From NCBI GenBank assembly GCA_013396525.1, contig VWYX01000253.1:372001-436000 (forward strand): DNA of 64,000 nucleotides, in the 5' to 3' direction. This document shows positions 53,988-64,000 of the stretch, one piece after another; positions within the stretch are counted from its first letter, which is position 1, and each line of letters opens with the position of its first letter. A model generated the notes under the pieces. That model did no database searches and was not told the origin of the DNA. It worked only from the letters and a program-made list of their open reading frames with translations. Position numbers and translations under genes: made by a program. The DNA comes from Chaetorhynchus papuensis (taxonomy: Eukaryota > Chordata > Aves > Passeriformes > Rhipiduridae).

Positions 53988-54330
53988 AGTCCTGGAATGG
54001 TTTGGGCTGGAAGGGACCTTACAGCTCATCCAGTGCCATCCCTGCCCTGGGCAGGGACACCTTACACTGTCCCAGGCCGCTCCAAGCCCCAGTGTCCAGC
54101 CTGGCCTTGGGCACTGCCAGGGATCCAGGGGCAGCCACAGCTGCTCTGGGCACCCTGTGCCAGGGCCTCCCCACTCTGCCAGGGAACAATTCCTTCCCAA
54201 TATCTCATCCATCCCCACCCTCTGGCAGTGGGAAGCCATTCCCTGTGTCCTGTCGGTCCATGCCCATGTAAACTGTCCTGCTCCAGCTCTCCTGGAGCCC
54301 CTTTAGGTGCTGGAAGGGGCTTTAAGGGGG
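53988..54330 (-). mobile_element. CR1 LINE 3' fragment in KCND3 intron (about 340 bp)
   Basis: Longest copy in the window. GGAATGGTTTGGGCTGGAAGGGACC continues through TGTCCAGCCTGGCCTTGGGCACTGCCAGGGATCC, GGGCACCCTGTGCCAGGGCC and AACAATTCCTTCCCAATATC, all known CR1 3' region landmarks, to GGAGCCCCTTTAGGTGCTGGAAGGGGC. Confidence 0.93.
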
Positions 54331-56644
54331 GGATATTCCTGGGGGAAGTTGTCACCGAGAGCTTTGGGCCATTTTTGTCGAGGAAGCAGCAGCACCACAG
54401 ACCAGGGAACAGAGGCTGGCGCTGGGTTTGGTTTGTCCTTAGGGACCCACTGTGTGGTTTTCTCTTGCACAGAAAGGCTGAGCTCCCCAGCTCAGCGCCC
54501 TCGGGGTGCTCTGTGGAGAATCTCTCTGGCTGAGTGTCGCCCTCACAATCTGCAAGAACATAATGGCTTTGAGAGTACTATCCCTCTTTCAGGTTCAGCT
54601 GCACTGGTCAATGAGTTTGAAAGACACAGCTCAGTGCACTTGGACAACACAGGCCCATCTGTATAATTCATTTAAGGAACCAGGTTAACGCCGGAAAGTT
54701 GATAAAACAGCCCTGCTGGCCTGGTTATGTCAACAGCCTGATCTGGAGCAAGAGCTGAAATTTCTTAGAGGGTTTATTAGCTGAGTGTGTAGAGAGCAGG
54801 GATTTGGGGTAGGGTCTGTTTGGGTTCAGTTTTACCTCTGCGAAATGTGGATCAGAGAGAACAGGAGCGAACGGGTGCCTGAGCATCCGCCCTGAAAGAG
54901 CCATCAGTCTCTGTTTTGCTTATTTCTCGGGTTTTCCTTTTTTCTCGGTGTCAGTTGTGGACAGGAGTGGGGAGGGAGTGTGAGCAGTGCAGTGGCACGT
55001 GGGGGCCGTGGTGCCAGAGTGCTGCCAGCTGGGCTGAACCCTGAGCACGTCTCAGCGATCGCTGCCAGGCACCGTGAGAGCAGAGCGAGCCCCGCTCTGA
55101 TTTCTGCTCAGCAAAACCACTCAAGCTGATAGTAACCTTCATTCACCCTCCCTCACGCAGACTGAGAGGAGTTTGCGAAGTAAGGAAAATAATAAATCAT
55201 CTCTGGAGCGCTGCCATTCCCGCTCCTCTGGAAAGATTGTTGTTTGGGCCAGGAGCCACGCTGTGCGTGTCAGGGCTTTGGGAACTGCCATTAAACTGAA
55301 CCAGGAAAAACTTCCTGAATAGAAACACCACTTTGCATATTTAACATCACCAATGGGAAGATGGATGAGATATGGGATGTTTCTTTTGTGAAGGAAGGTG
55401 TGGGAATTTCATCACTCTCACCATTTCCCACACACTCAACAATTTCTATATCCATGGGCCAAAGAACGGCTTGAATTTAATACACAGAAAGCCCAATCAA
55501 ACCATGAATTGATGGAGCTACACAAAGAGGCCATTTCCTTGAGCTTTCATTCTCTTCACTCCAGCTTCATCTTATACCAAACGTGTATCAATTTTCTTCT
55601 CCTAATGGATTTACAGATCTTGTGTGCGAAATGTCTTTGTATCAGAAACTACAGATGGAACCTTTCCCTTCACCATCTTGATACAAATCTCAGGCAAGCA
55701 TCTCATTTTTGGGCTATTTGTATGCACCAGAACCCTAGAAGTATTAAGACACCTTTGTTCATTCTCAGAGCAAGTGGAATTCACTGGATTATTTTTTTCC
55801 TCTCTTAAAAAAAAATTATCCGTCCTTGTGCTTTTTGTGGCTTTGGATATTTGTAACGATTGCACGTATGTGCAAACACACCATTTTTAATGTGCAAGAC
55901 AAAATAACTTGCCTTTAGGGTAACTCATTGTGTGAGAAGTGAATTATTTTGAATAAGGCTAAGAAATGGTGCTGACTAAAATTGTAACGTGACTGCTAAA
56001 TTTACCAGTGGAAGCCTTGGCAGGGATGCATCTATAGCAACCGATTTACAGGGGTTTTTTTGATCTCCTCTTTCTTTCCCCCCCCCTTTTTCTTTCTAAC
56101 CTGCCTCACAGTAAGTGCCTGAGAAATACAGATTAAAGATAACATTGCATTTTCATTGGAGATGAAGGGAAGTGATTGGCGTGCTGACTGGATCTGGGCT
56201 ATTTTTAGTCTCATAAAATGATAATTTCATAACAGAGCTGACCCAGTAAAAGTAATCAGTTTACAGACATCAGCTGAAAATAAGGGACAGAGTAGCCACT
56301 GTCAGGCGGAGAGCAGGGAGAGAGGAAGAGGAGTTAAAGGCCCTGCAACAAATTAGCCAAAACTAATTACGTCTCTGAGCTGATTACAGCCCATGGGGGT
56401 GTACAGGGAGAGGAGCACAGGGAGCTGCCCCAAGTCTCTGCAGGAGCTTCATCCTGCCAACACCCATCTTCATCCTCACAGGGACACCCGGGCCCCACGT
56501 CCCTGCCCAGCCCTGCTCCCTTGGCACGGGTTTAGCACGAGGCACAGACCTGAGATAACCCCCCTCCTCAATTTAATGTCAGGAAAATAACAGGAGAAGT
56601 TTTTACTGCAATTTCTTAAGGGATCTGTGCTTTCCAAATGCAAG

Positions 56645-56884
56645 AGAGCAGGTTTAGATTGGATACTGGGGAGAAATTCTTCCCTGTGAGGGTGGGCAGG
56701 CCCTGGCACAGGGTGCCCAGAGCAGCTGTGGCTGTCCCTGGATCCCTGGAAGTGTCCAAGGCCAGGCTGGACATTGGGGCTTGGAGCAGCCTGGGATAGT
56801 AGAAGGTGTCCCTGCCCATGGAGGATTAAAATCAAGATGATCTTCAAAGTTTTTTCCACCCCAAACCAATCTGTGGTTCTGGGT
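56645..56884 (+). mobile_element. CR1 LINE 3' fragment in KCND3 intron
   Basis: Forward orientation: AGAAATTCTTCCCTGTGAGGGTG, GCCCTGGCACAGGGTGCCCAGAGCAGCTGTGGC and ACATTGGGGCTTGGAGCAGCCTGGGATAGTAG, ending CCAATCTGTGGTTCTG. It belongs to the same subfamily as the copy at 53988 but is inverted relative to it. Confidence 0.93.
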
Positions 56885-58917
56885 ATGGGGACAGCTGTGA
56901 CCAAAGGCAGCCCGTGTCCAGGGGCTGTAATGGAATCGCCTCATTAAGCAAAAAGAGAATACAAAAAAGTGTAAGATAGACAGAGAAACTTTTCCTGAGC
57001 ATGGACCAGCACCGTTCCCTGCCAGCCATCCCACACCCTCTGCACCTCGGTGCTCACTGAACATTTGCTCTCTGACCCACAGAACGGGTCTGGTTTCAGG
57101 GGAAGCAATGAACCACTGGCACTGAACACAGGTCGTGGCTTCCTGCCCTGGTCCCCGGTGCCTGCAGAGCACGCAGGAGCTGCCCCAGCTGCTGCCAGAG
57201 CACGGGACAGGTTCATGGTTTATTTATCTCTAACACGGCTCCAGCTCCGGGCGGCGATACCCGAGGGGCAGCGGGAGCTGGCACTGCCCGTGGACAAAGC
57301 GCAGCCCCAGCAGCAGGGCCAGCCCCAGGCGGCTCTCGAGGCTCAGGCGAGGCTGCTGGCACCGATATCCCACCGTGAGCATCGCTGCTCTCTAGAAGTT
57401 GAAGAAGAAAAGAGCTGCAGTCTGGTCATTTACCCACTGCCTCCCACTCTCGCTGCTTCACCACCCAGCACAGAAATTTTTTTCTGTCAAATCCCACCGC
57501 ATCCATCATGAATTTGTTAATATTTTCCTCCAGTGAAGGCAGACTGATGAATGCTTTTCCTGCAGACCAGAAGACAGGCAGCGTTCAGCCAAGCTCTGCC
57601 TTCTCCTGGACAGACAATGCCTGCAGAAACAGATTGTGTCTATTTCACTATTTACCGCTGCTACATTAGAACACACTCAAGGGCTGTAATTCACCTCTTA
57701 AAGTTACAAGTAAGTGTGGAAGAGTTATTTTAAAATCAATATCTAACAGAATGCCATTGTTCCAACATTAAAACCTGCTGGGAAATTACTGGGAGGCATG
57801 TGGCAAGTCAAATCACTGCCTGCCAGAGGAGGAAACAATTCATTACTCCTTTTAAAGGTGCAAGCCTTTACCGGCTTTTCATTCTGCTTTGCAGCCTCAG
57901 AAATGACGCTGGAGCATCTGGCTCTTTCTTTCCCTCATTCTCCCCTGATTTCGCTCTTTTGTTCTGCCTTTCCGTTGTGGATTTTTCTTACTTTCCACAC
58001 GGGGCCGTGCGGGGTTCGGGGCTGGCCAGGGCATCGTCCCCGCTGTCCCTCCCGGTGCCGAGTGGCAGCTCTGAGGGTGAATTGCCTCTCACCCCTGGAA
58101 GCACCTGCGAGGAGCAGCAGCAGAGAGCCGGGCAGGCACCCAAAGCCATTCCCGATTCCCGAGCTGCCCGTCCCGAGCTGCCCGTCCCGCAGCGCTCCGG
58201 GAGCGCCAGGGCCGCACCGCCGGGGGAAGCTGCTGCTTTCGTCCCGGGCTGCCAGCTGCAGCAAAATTAACACACGCAGCAGCTTTAGCTTTTTGCCTTC
58301 AGGACTTTGCGAAATTTGGCTGATGTGCATGCCCACAAAGCCCTTGAGGAGTCCCGTGGAATGAGGCTACGGGCCCTGGAAGCTGAGCTGGAGCAGGGCG
58401 GCTGAGGTCTCGGTGGATCTGTGCTGCGGAGCCTCCTCATAAAAAGGTCAAATAATTCAAGCAATAAGCCTTAAACACACGGAGGGAGGCAGCTGCTGTT
58501 GCTGAATGAGCACCATGTTGGGGTTTGCTGAATGCTCGTGCGGCAGCGGCACCCTGAACCCCCAAAGCCTCACCCAGTCTGCTGGGGTCACTTTGAACCC
58601 GATCACACTCCCCCAGCACCGCGAAGAGCGCTGAGCTTTGTGTTCCACGTGCCCCTTGCTGTATTCCTGGTGTCCCTTTGCCATCGGAAAGTCACAAACT
58701 GCTGCTGTTTTTCTCATCCTGCCTGCAGACACAGGGTTCCACATCAGATGTGAAAACAGCAGATGATAAAATCTTGAGTCACTTTCAGCCTTTAATATGC
58801 AAATGTGCAGCCTTGATAACAAGATTGCACCCCGGCACCAGGCAGCCCTTTTTTCCCTTTTTTATGCTAAGGAAAACACTTGTTACTATCATTTAATTTT
58901 GCTTATTTCTCATGTAG

Positions 58918-59065
58918 TTAGAATTATGGAATCCCAGAATGGTTTGGGTTGGAAAAATCTCATCCACTCCCACCCCCTCTCATGGGTAGGGACACCTTCC
59001 ACTATTCCAGAGCCCCATCCAACCTGGCTGTGGAACTTCCAGGGATGGGGCCACAATCCTCAATT
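58918..59065 (-). mobile_element. CR1 LINE 3' fragment in KCND3 intron
   Basis: TATGGAATCCCAGAATGGTTTGGGTTGG, GGGACACCTTCCACTATTCC and AACTTCCAGGGATGGGGCC, with an internal deletion compared with the copy at 53988. Confidence 0.9.
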
Positions 59066-60381
59066 CTGTGTCGGTATGCTCCACGTGCACTTTTGGGGTG
59101 TAATTTGGAGACAACATGTGCACATTTTTCTCTATATTTGTATGATCTGGAGCACAGGGGAGCCATCCTCCTCAAATATTAATTACAGTCACTGTGGTAA
59201 GAACAAAAATAGCACTTTATTTTTCAATGGAAAAGGATTGTGCAAGCCAGCTCTTCTCACAACCTGGGCAGAAATAAGCTGTCTTCAAAGGGAAAGCTAA
59301 AGTGAGAGAAAGCTGCTCTGAGCTGCTTTCTCCTGAGTCCATCTACTCTGGGGTCTTAGTTTGGACCGGGAATGCTCCATGGAAGCAAACTCAGCCCTCC
59401 TGTCCCTGCTGCAATTTGCCTCCCAGTGCAGAGAAGGTATAAACTTATCCTTTCCCTGCCATTGAGCTCAAAACTCATTCTCAATTATAATCCTGTTTTA
59501 GTGGGGCTTTTTTTATGTTTACATCATTTCTTGGGCTTTGTCATCAATATTAATGTGGGAAAAGCTCCACTTGCTTCTTTCTGCCTCTCGTGAGGGAAGA
59601 TGGGAACAGGCTCTGACACCTCCGTTACTCCACTGCATCAGAGCCTTTTTCTAGTAGTCAGTGTCTGAAATGAGTAGAAACAGCACCTAAATTTACCACT
59701 TTGAGCACGAATCAATGAAGCATTATTGCCAACACACATTCTTCACTGTCACACATCTCAGTTGTGCTGCTGGTTCAGGAAGATTTAAAACCCCGTCTCC
59801 CACCCAGCTTTGCACCTGAGATACCCTTTTTACCAACCTCGCTCTCTTATCTCTGCATAATTAACCAAAATATGAAATTCCCAGCTTCTACCATGCCTGT
59901 GTGTGCTTCAGAACTTCCCCCAAGACCGCAGGATTGTGTGCAGATGGGCAATCACGGGCAGCTCGCAGGAGGCAATCACAACTTTTACTTGGTGCCTCTT
60001 TCGTTTCCCTGCCTACTTACATCTGCCCAACCGTCTGTTCATCAATCCTGGGAGCATCCATCATGGAATAGGATGAGTCCTACTGAGTCAGACACTCTGC
60101 TTCAGTTCATGAAATGAGCTGGCAAGATATTCTATCCCTGGCACACTTGATGCAGAAGATTTCAGCCCTCTTAGATATTTTTCTGCTAGAGAGGAATAGC
60201 AGGCCAGATTAAATAATAGAAACAGTCATTCAGCAAAGCAGCTGTTGAATGAAAATATGGGAAATGGATGAAATTAGGTAAAAGTCACCCCTCTAGCTAA
60301 GGGTCAGGACGAGTAGTAAGCTGGGCTGAAGGGATACAAGATTTCGGGCTGCAGAGGGCTGAGCAGGATGAATGCCACCAC

Positions 60382-60408
60382 TAATGAGCTTAGTGAATAA
60401 GCTCATTA
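60382..60408. repeat. 10-bp perfect inverted repeat with 7-base loop
   Basis: TAATGAGCTT and AAGCTCATTA flank AGTGAAT. A third copy, TAATGAGCTC, follows at 60411-60420. Inside the KCND3 intron. No poly-T or promoter element suggests a small RNA gene. Confidence 0.8.
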
Positions 60409-62268
60409 CCTAATGAGCTCTATTGAACAAGCTTGAATTCCTGCCTGGGGAAAGCCCTGCCATAGATCAAACATAGGTAAACAGCTCCATCAGTTTACAC
60501 ACACGGAGGCATCTGAAGCTCAGCAGCAAACTCGGGGTCACTGGCTGAGCCTTTCCCGAAGGTGTGGATGTCAGGGAGGATCAGAAAAGCAGCAGAGAGC
60601 AGAGGCTCCTTTCCAGTTCTGTCCTTTCTGCACAAACTGTGACACCAACGAGGGTGCACGGACACGACTCCTCACCACACACACGGCCTGGTAGCTTCCC
60701 TTCACCATTTACATCAGGCTGCTCCACCCTGCTCCTGAGACACTGCAGAGCTGGACTAGGAAACCTCCGAAGGACCAAAACTGTGTCCAAAAATGCTCCT
60801 GAAATGGTTCATCTCTGTGAATCTCCATCTAAAACCCCAGCCTTGCTTTGGTGCTTGGGGAGATCTGTCGAAGCAGATGCCAGTTCCAAGGGTTTGGAAA
60901 AGGCCCAAAGGAAATCTCACATCCACGCTGCCTCGTGGACAATTTATTACCCGGAGAGGCAGAGAGGAGTCTTGGAGTGCCTGTAAGGAATGGCCCATCA
61001 TCCCCACATGCTGCTTAGTGCAGTTTTCAATTCTCATGACTTGGAAGTGGAAAGGGAAAATGGGATTTCAGAAAAGGAAAAGAGATCTACAGACAAAATC
61101 TTCATTTTGACTTCACATAGCAACATTTGCATTTATTTTTACCATTTCATCTTAGATTTTCAGCACATACTGAAATATTGTCTAAAACATTCATTTCCTA
61201 TAGCTGCGCCACTCCAAAACCCTGGCACTGCCCATCATTTGTCTGTTACCATCTGAGCAGGGCTAAAGAATGTTAGAAGGAGAAAAGGGAAGGAAATGAA
61301 CTTTCCAGTAAAATATAATGGCTAGTTTGGTGGGAGAAAAAGACTTTTAGTAGAATACGGGTGTTCAGCATTTAAAAATATATATCTGTAAAGCTCTGCA
61401 CGCATGCCCTGAAGTGCACAGCCCAGGGTAAACAAACACAGGCAGCTCCTTGTACGCGTCAGGATATATTCACATGACTGCAGCAGGAAAGTCTGGCACC
61501 AAATGTACTGTGAACTGAAAATGAATTTCAGCAGCTTTTATGATTCATTTTTTGTCAGAAACAAAGGCAGTGGCTGGAGCTGCTCGTGTGCCGTGTCCAG
61601 GGGTGCCGGCAGCACAAACCCTGCACGCAGGAAAGGCTGTGGCTCTGTGTCCTTCCAGGGGGGCTCTGGCAGCTTGGACATCCCCTTGGAATGTCATCAG
61701 TGGAACTCATTCCTGCTGTTGCTGCCCACTCTGGTCCCAAGGCGCAGGGGAGTCACTCGGTGAGAGCCGTGAGTCACAGCAGGGAGAACAAGGGCTGCTG
61801 GCAGGGAAACTGCCTGGGAATGGGCCAGGGTGGGCCTGGGAGACACTGTGGGCACTGGTTTTATGGGAAAACCTCATGGCAGGAGATGCCTCCCGGGGCC
61901 AGGTCCTCTCAGAGCCCCAGCTCACCATTCCTGTGAGCCAGGGCTTCCCTGGGGCTCTGGGAGAGGTGCTGATCCCCAGCTCCCTGTATCAGCTGCACTC
62001 CCGTTAAGGCACTTAAGAAAACTGTTGGATAGGATTTCTGTGCCATTAATAACTGCTTCCCTGGCAGTATCAAAACAGAGTGGGCAGCCAGCACATCCAC
62101 CACCTATAGCACTTGACTGTACAGTAAATTAAATCCACCCGTTAAATCACCACAAACTGAGAGAAAGGGCATTTATCCGAACATCCCTGGATGCTGAGCG
62201 CTTTGTTTGCAAGGTGAAACACTCAGGATGAAAACAGTTGGTGACCAAAAGCAAATCAGACAAGGATT

Positions 62269-62360
62269 TCACAGAATCACAGAATATCCTGAGCTGGAAG
62301 GGACCCGTGAGGAACATCAAGTCCAACTCGTGGCCCTGCACCCACAGCAGGAGGGCCACA
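62269..62360 (-). mobile_element. CR1 LINE 3' fragment, left half of a back-to-back pair
   Basis: TCACAGAATCACAGAATATCCTGAGCTGGAAGGGACC then AAGTCCAACTCGTGGCCCTGCACC, same subfamily as at 1036. It is joined directly to a forward CR1 tail on its right. Confidence 0.9.
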
Positions 62361-62417
62361 ATGAGAGGAGCTTTTACGATCCCTTCCAACCCAAACCATT
62401 CCACGACTCTGTGAATT
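62361..62417 (+). mobile_element. CR1 LINE 3' tail, right half of a back-to-back pair
   Basis: AGAGGAGCTTTTACGATCCCTTCCAACCCAAACCATTCCACGACTCTGTGA is a forward CR1 terminus. With the reverse copy on its left it forms an imperfect inverted repeat with both 3' ends facing outward. Confidence 0.85.
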
Positions 62418-64000
62418 CCCAGCCCTCTGGAATTAATCAGGTAAACGTGCACAGGCAGCTGTCCCTCTCATCCACGCTTGGGTTGCTGCAGTTACAGTTC
62501 TACTGCCAGCCAGGCTCTGTCCCCAACACACAGCTCAGAGTGGCCCAGGGAGAGAAGAGATGTGGTCACCCAGCGAGTGGGACAGGAACCAGCTCCAGTG
62601 GCTTCCTTCCAAACGTGTGTGCAATCTAAATAAAATATCAAAGAACTCCCCCTCCTCTCGCAGATAAAAGGAGAGAATGGTGAAAAAAATCACAGAGCAT
62701 TTTAGATGGCAGAATGAAAGACGTTCCACAGGTCTGGGTTTTCCAGCTTTGCAGGGAACGTGATTTAGCAAAATGCAAACAGGAGTTGTTTCTCTCCCAG
62801 ACGCTGATTTATTATTTAATACTGAAATACTATAAATAACAAATCTGCAGAATCATCCAGCCGGGGAAGGGAAGGATGCATGTGCAGAGCCCCACACATC
62901 TCGGCAGGCTGTGCCAGGAGGGTGTCAGGCGGCGCAGCCGGGGCTGCTCCACACCTGCCACGAGCTCCCAGCGATTCCTGACACTGTGCTGCCCTTTCCT
63001 CAGATTCAGCTTCACCCATGAATTATTGGTTTTAACAGATTACAGTTACACTTCCAGCCAGAAGGGAAGCCAGTTCATCTGTGCACCAGGCTGTGTTTTG
63101 AGTTCAAGGCAGACTCTGCCGTGGCCCAGGCAGTTGGGCATTCCTCAGCATTTTACCCTTATTCAAGTGGAATAGATGCACTTTCTGACAAGTGCTGCCA
63201 CACAGGATGGAAACTGCTAAATAACAGCAAAATCAGCTCGTTTAAGTTGCAATGTAATATAAGGTTTGGGCTTTTACTATATAATCCATTTTAAAGTACT
63301 CTTAGATATGCTGCTCTACGGTAAAATTGGATTTTTAGCAAAAATATAGCCCAAATGCTCAGCATAACAAATTGTAATCACAGTAGTCAGTTTGCCATCG
63401 AAGATGCAATACATCCTCTAGATCTCTTCTTTCCACTTATCTTTTAAATGCAATTTTCTGTCCCACTCTGTTGAAGACCAGGTTAAATCAATGGAATAAA
63501 AATAGTGTTGTAATATTATATCCTGTGGCTAAAGACTAACGTTGCCTCTAGTCAGGAGCTGTAAAAGTGATAAACCCAAACCAGATTTCATGGAACTCTG
63601 CAGGTCTTTGAGTGTCTTTCTCTCTGCTTGTCAGAGGAACAGGGCACTGAACCCCTCTGACATCACCCCTGACTTTCAGTTGTTCCAGATCTCTCATCCA
63701 AAAAAAACCCCAAACTTTATCAAGAGCAGCAACATCTACAGGTACAGAATAGTGATTTCAAGGCTTTTTAATTGCATTTGCATCCATTTCAGAAGAGTTT
63801 CTTGGTTTCCTTAAATGATCTGACCTTTCACAGGACAGAGCCTCTGCCTCCCCTCAGCTGCCAGCCAGGCTGTTCACACACAGGGTGAGGTGTCCCCAGG
63901 CCCAGGTGAACAGACAACAGGAACGTAAAAAGAGGGATTAACACCAACTATTAATATGCAATCCTGAAGTCCCGTGAGCAGAGCGTATCCATAACCCTAC

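Larger units (their letters stand above)
50181..64000. other. KCND3 intron after the first coding exon (incomplete)
   Basis: The intron runs past the window end. In human the corresponding intron is very long, which agrees with no further Kv4.3 exon in 13.8 kb. I searched for the next exon (GYGDMVPKT start) and did not find it. Content: six CR1 pieces, an (AT)n run and a short hairpin. GC-rich patches at 57100-57400 and 58010-58260 show no exon-like structure I can support. Confidence 0.85.

Noticed and set aside
57050..57511. 153-codon ORF in the intron with Gln/Ala-rich GC-rich sequence
   Set aside because: Unrecognised, no clear flanking splice sites and no homologous Kv4.3 exon expected. 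The GC-rich patch explains the open frame.
57798..58364. 188-codon intronic ORF
   Set aside because: Overlaps another frame of similar length, has no family resemblance and lies in a GC-rich patch that includes a short direct duplication (gagctgcccgtccc twice).

Overview
This is vertebrate nuclear DNA, almost certainly from a bird. It has one large intron-interrupted coding exon, AT-rich noncoding DNA, no operon-like gene packing, and about eighteen short 5'-truncated CR1 LINE tails. Many of these tails carry the CR1 3' signature read on either strand (CACAGAAT...GGAAGGGACC), which is typical of avian genomes. I cannot name the species.

The only protein-coding gene I can support is KCND3, the Kv4.3 A-type potassium channel alpha subunit, on the plus strand. 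Its large first coding exon (CDS 49063-50171) encodes residues 1-369 and most of codon 370. That covers the N-terminal inactivation/KChIP-binding segment, the T1 tetramerisation domain, S1-S5 and the pore helix. The exon stops inside the selectivity-filter sequence (TLG|YG) at a consensus GTGAGT donor. Everything from 50172 to the end is the start of the following intron, so the S6 and C-terminal exons lie outside the window.

The gene's 5' region lies at 43.2-45.2 kb: a roughly 1 kb CpG island (43240-44240), a second GC-rich block (44755-44990) and a TATA-like element (about 45015). Good splice donors lie after 43871, 44373 and 45195 and could each end a 5' exon joining the acceptor at 48986/48987. 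The island contains a 10-bp minisatellite (8 units), a 38-bp tandem repeat (about 3 units) and three G-quadruplex-type motifs.

Positions 1 to about 43 kb hold no recognisable gene. In human, KCND3 and CTTNBP2NL are divergent with a long gap between them, and this stretch is probably the equivalent upstream gap. It holds CR1 fragments, simple repeats, short tandem repeats and several AT-rich, CR1-free blocks that could be conserved regulatory elements.

I saw no tRNA, rRNA, CRISPR, intact transposon, endogenous retrovirus or new gene system. The observations most worth a second look are the alternative 5' exons with their upstream ORFs, the promoter minisatellite, a one-residue insertion in Kv4.3 compared with the human protein, and a dense nested TGACA/TGTCA palindrome at 24.5 kb.
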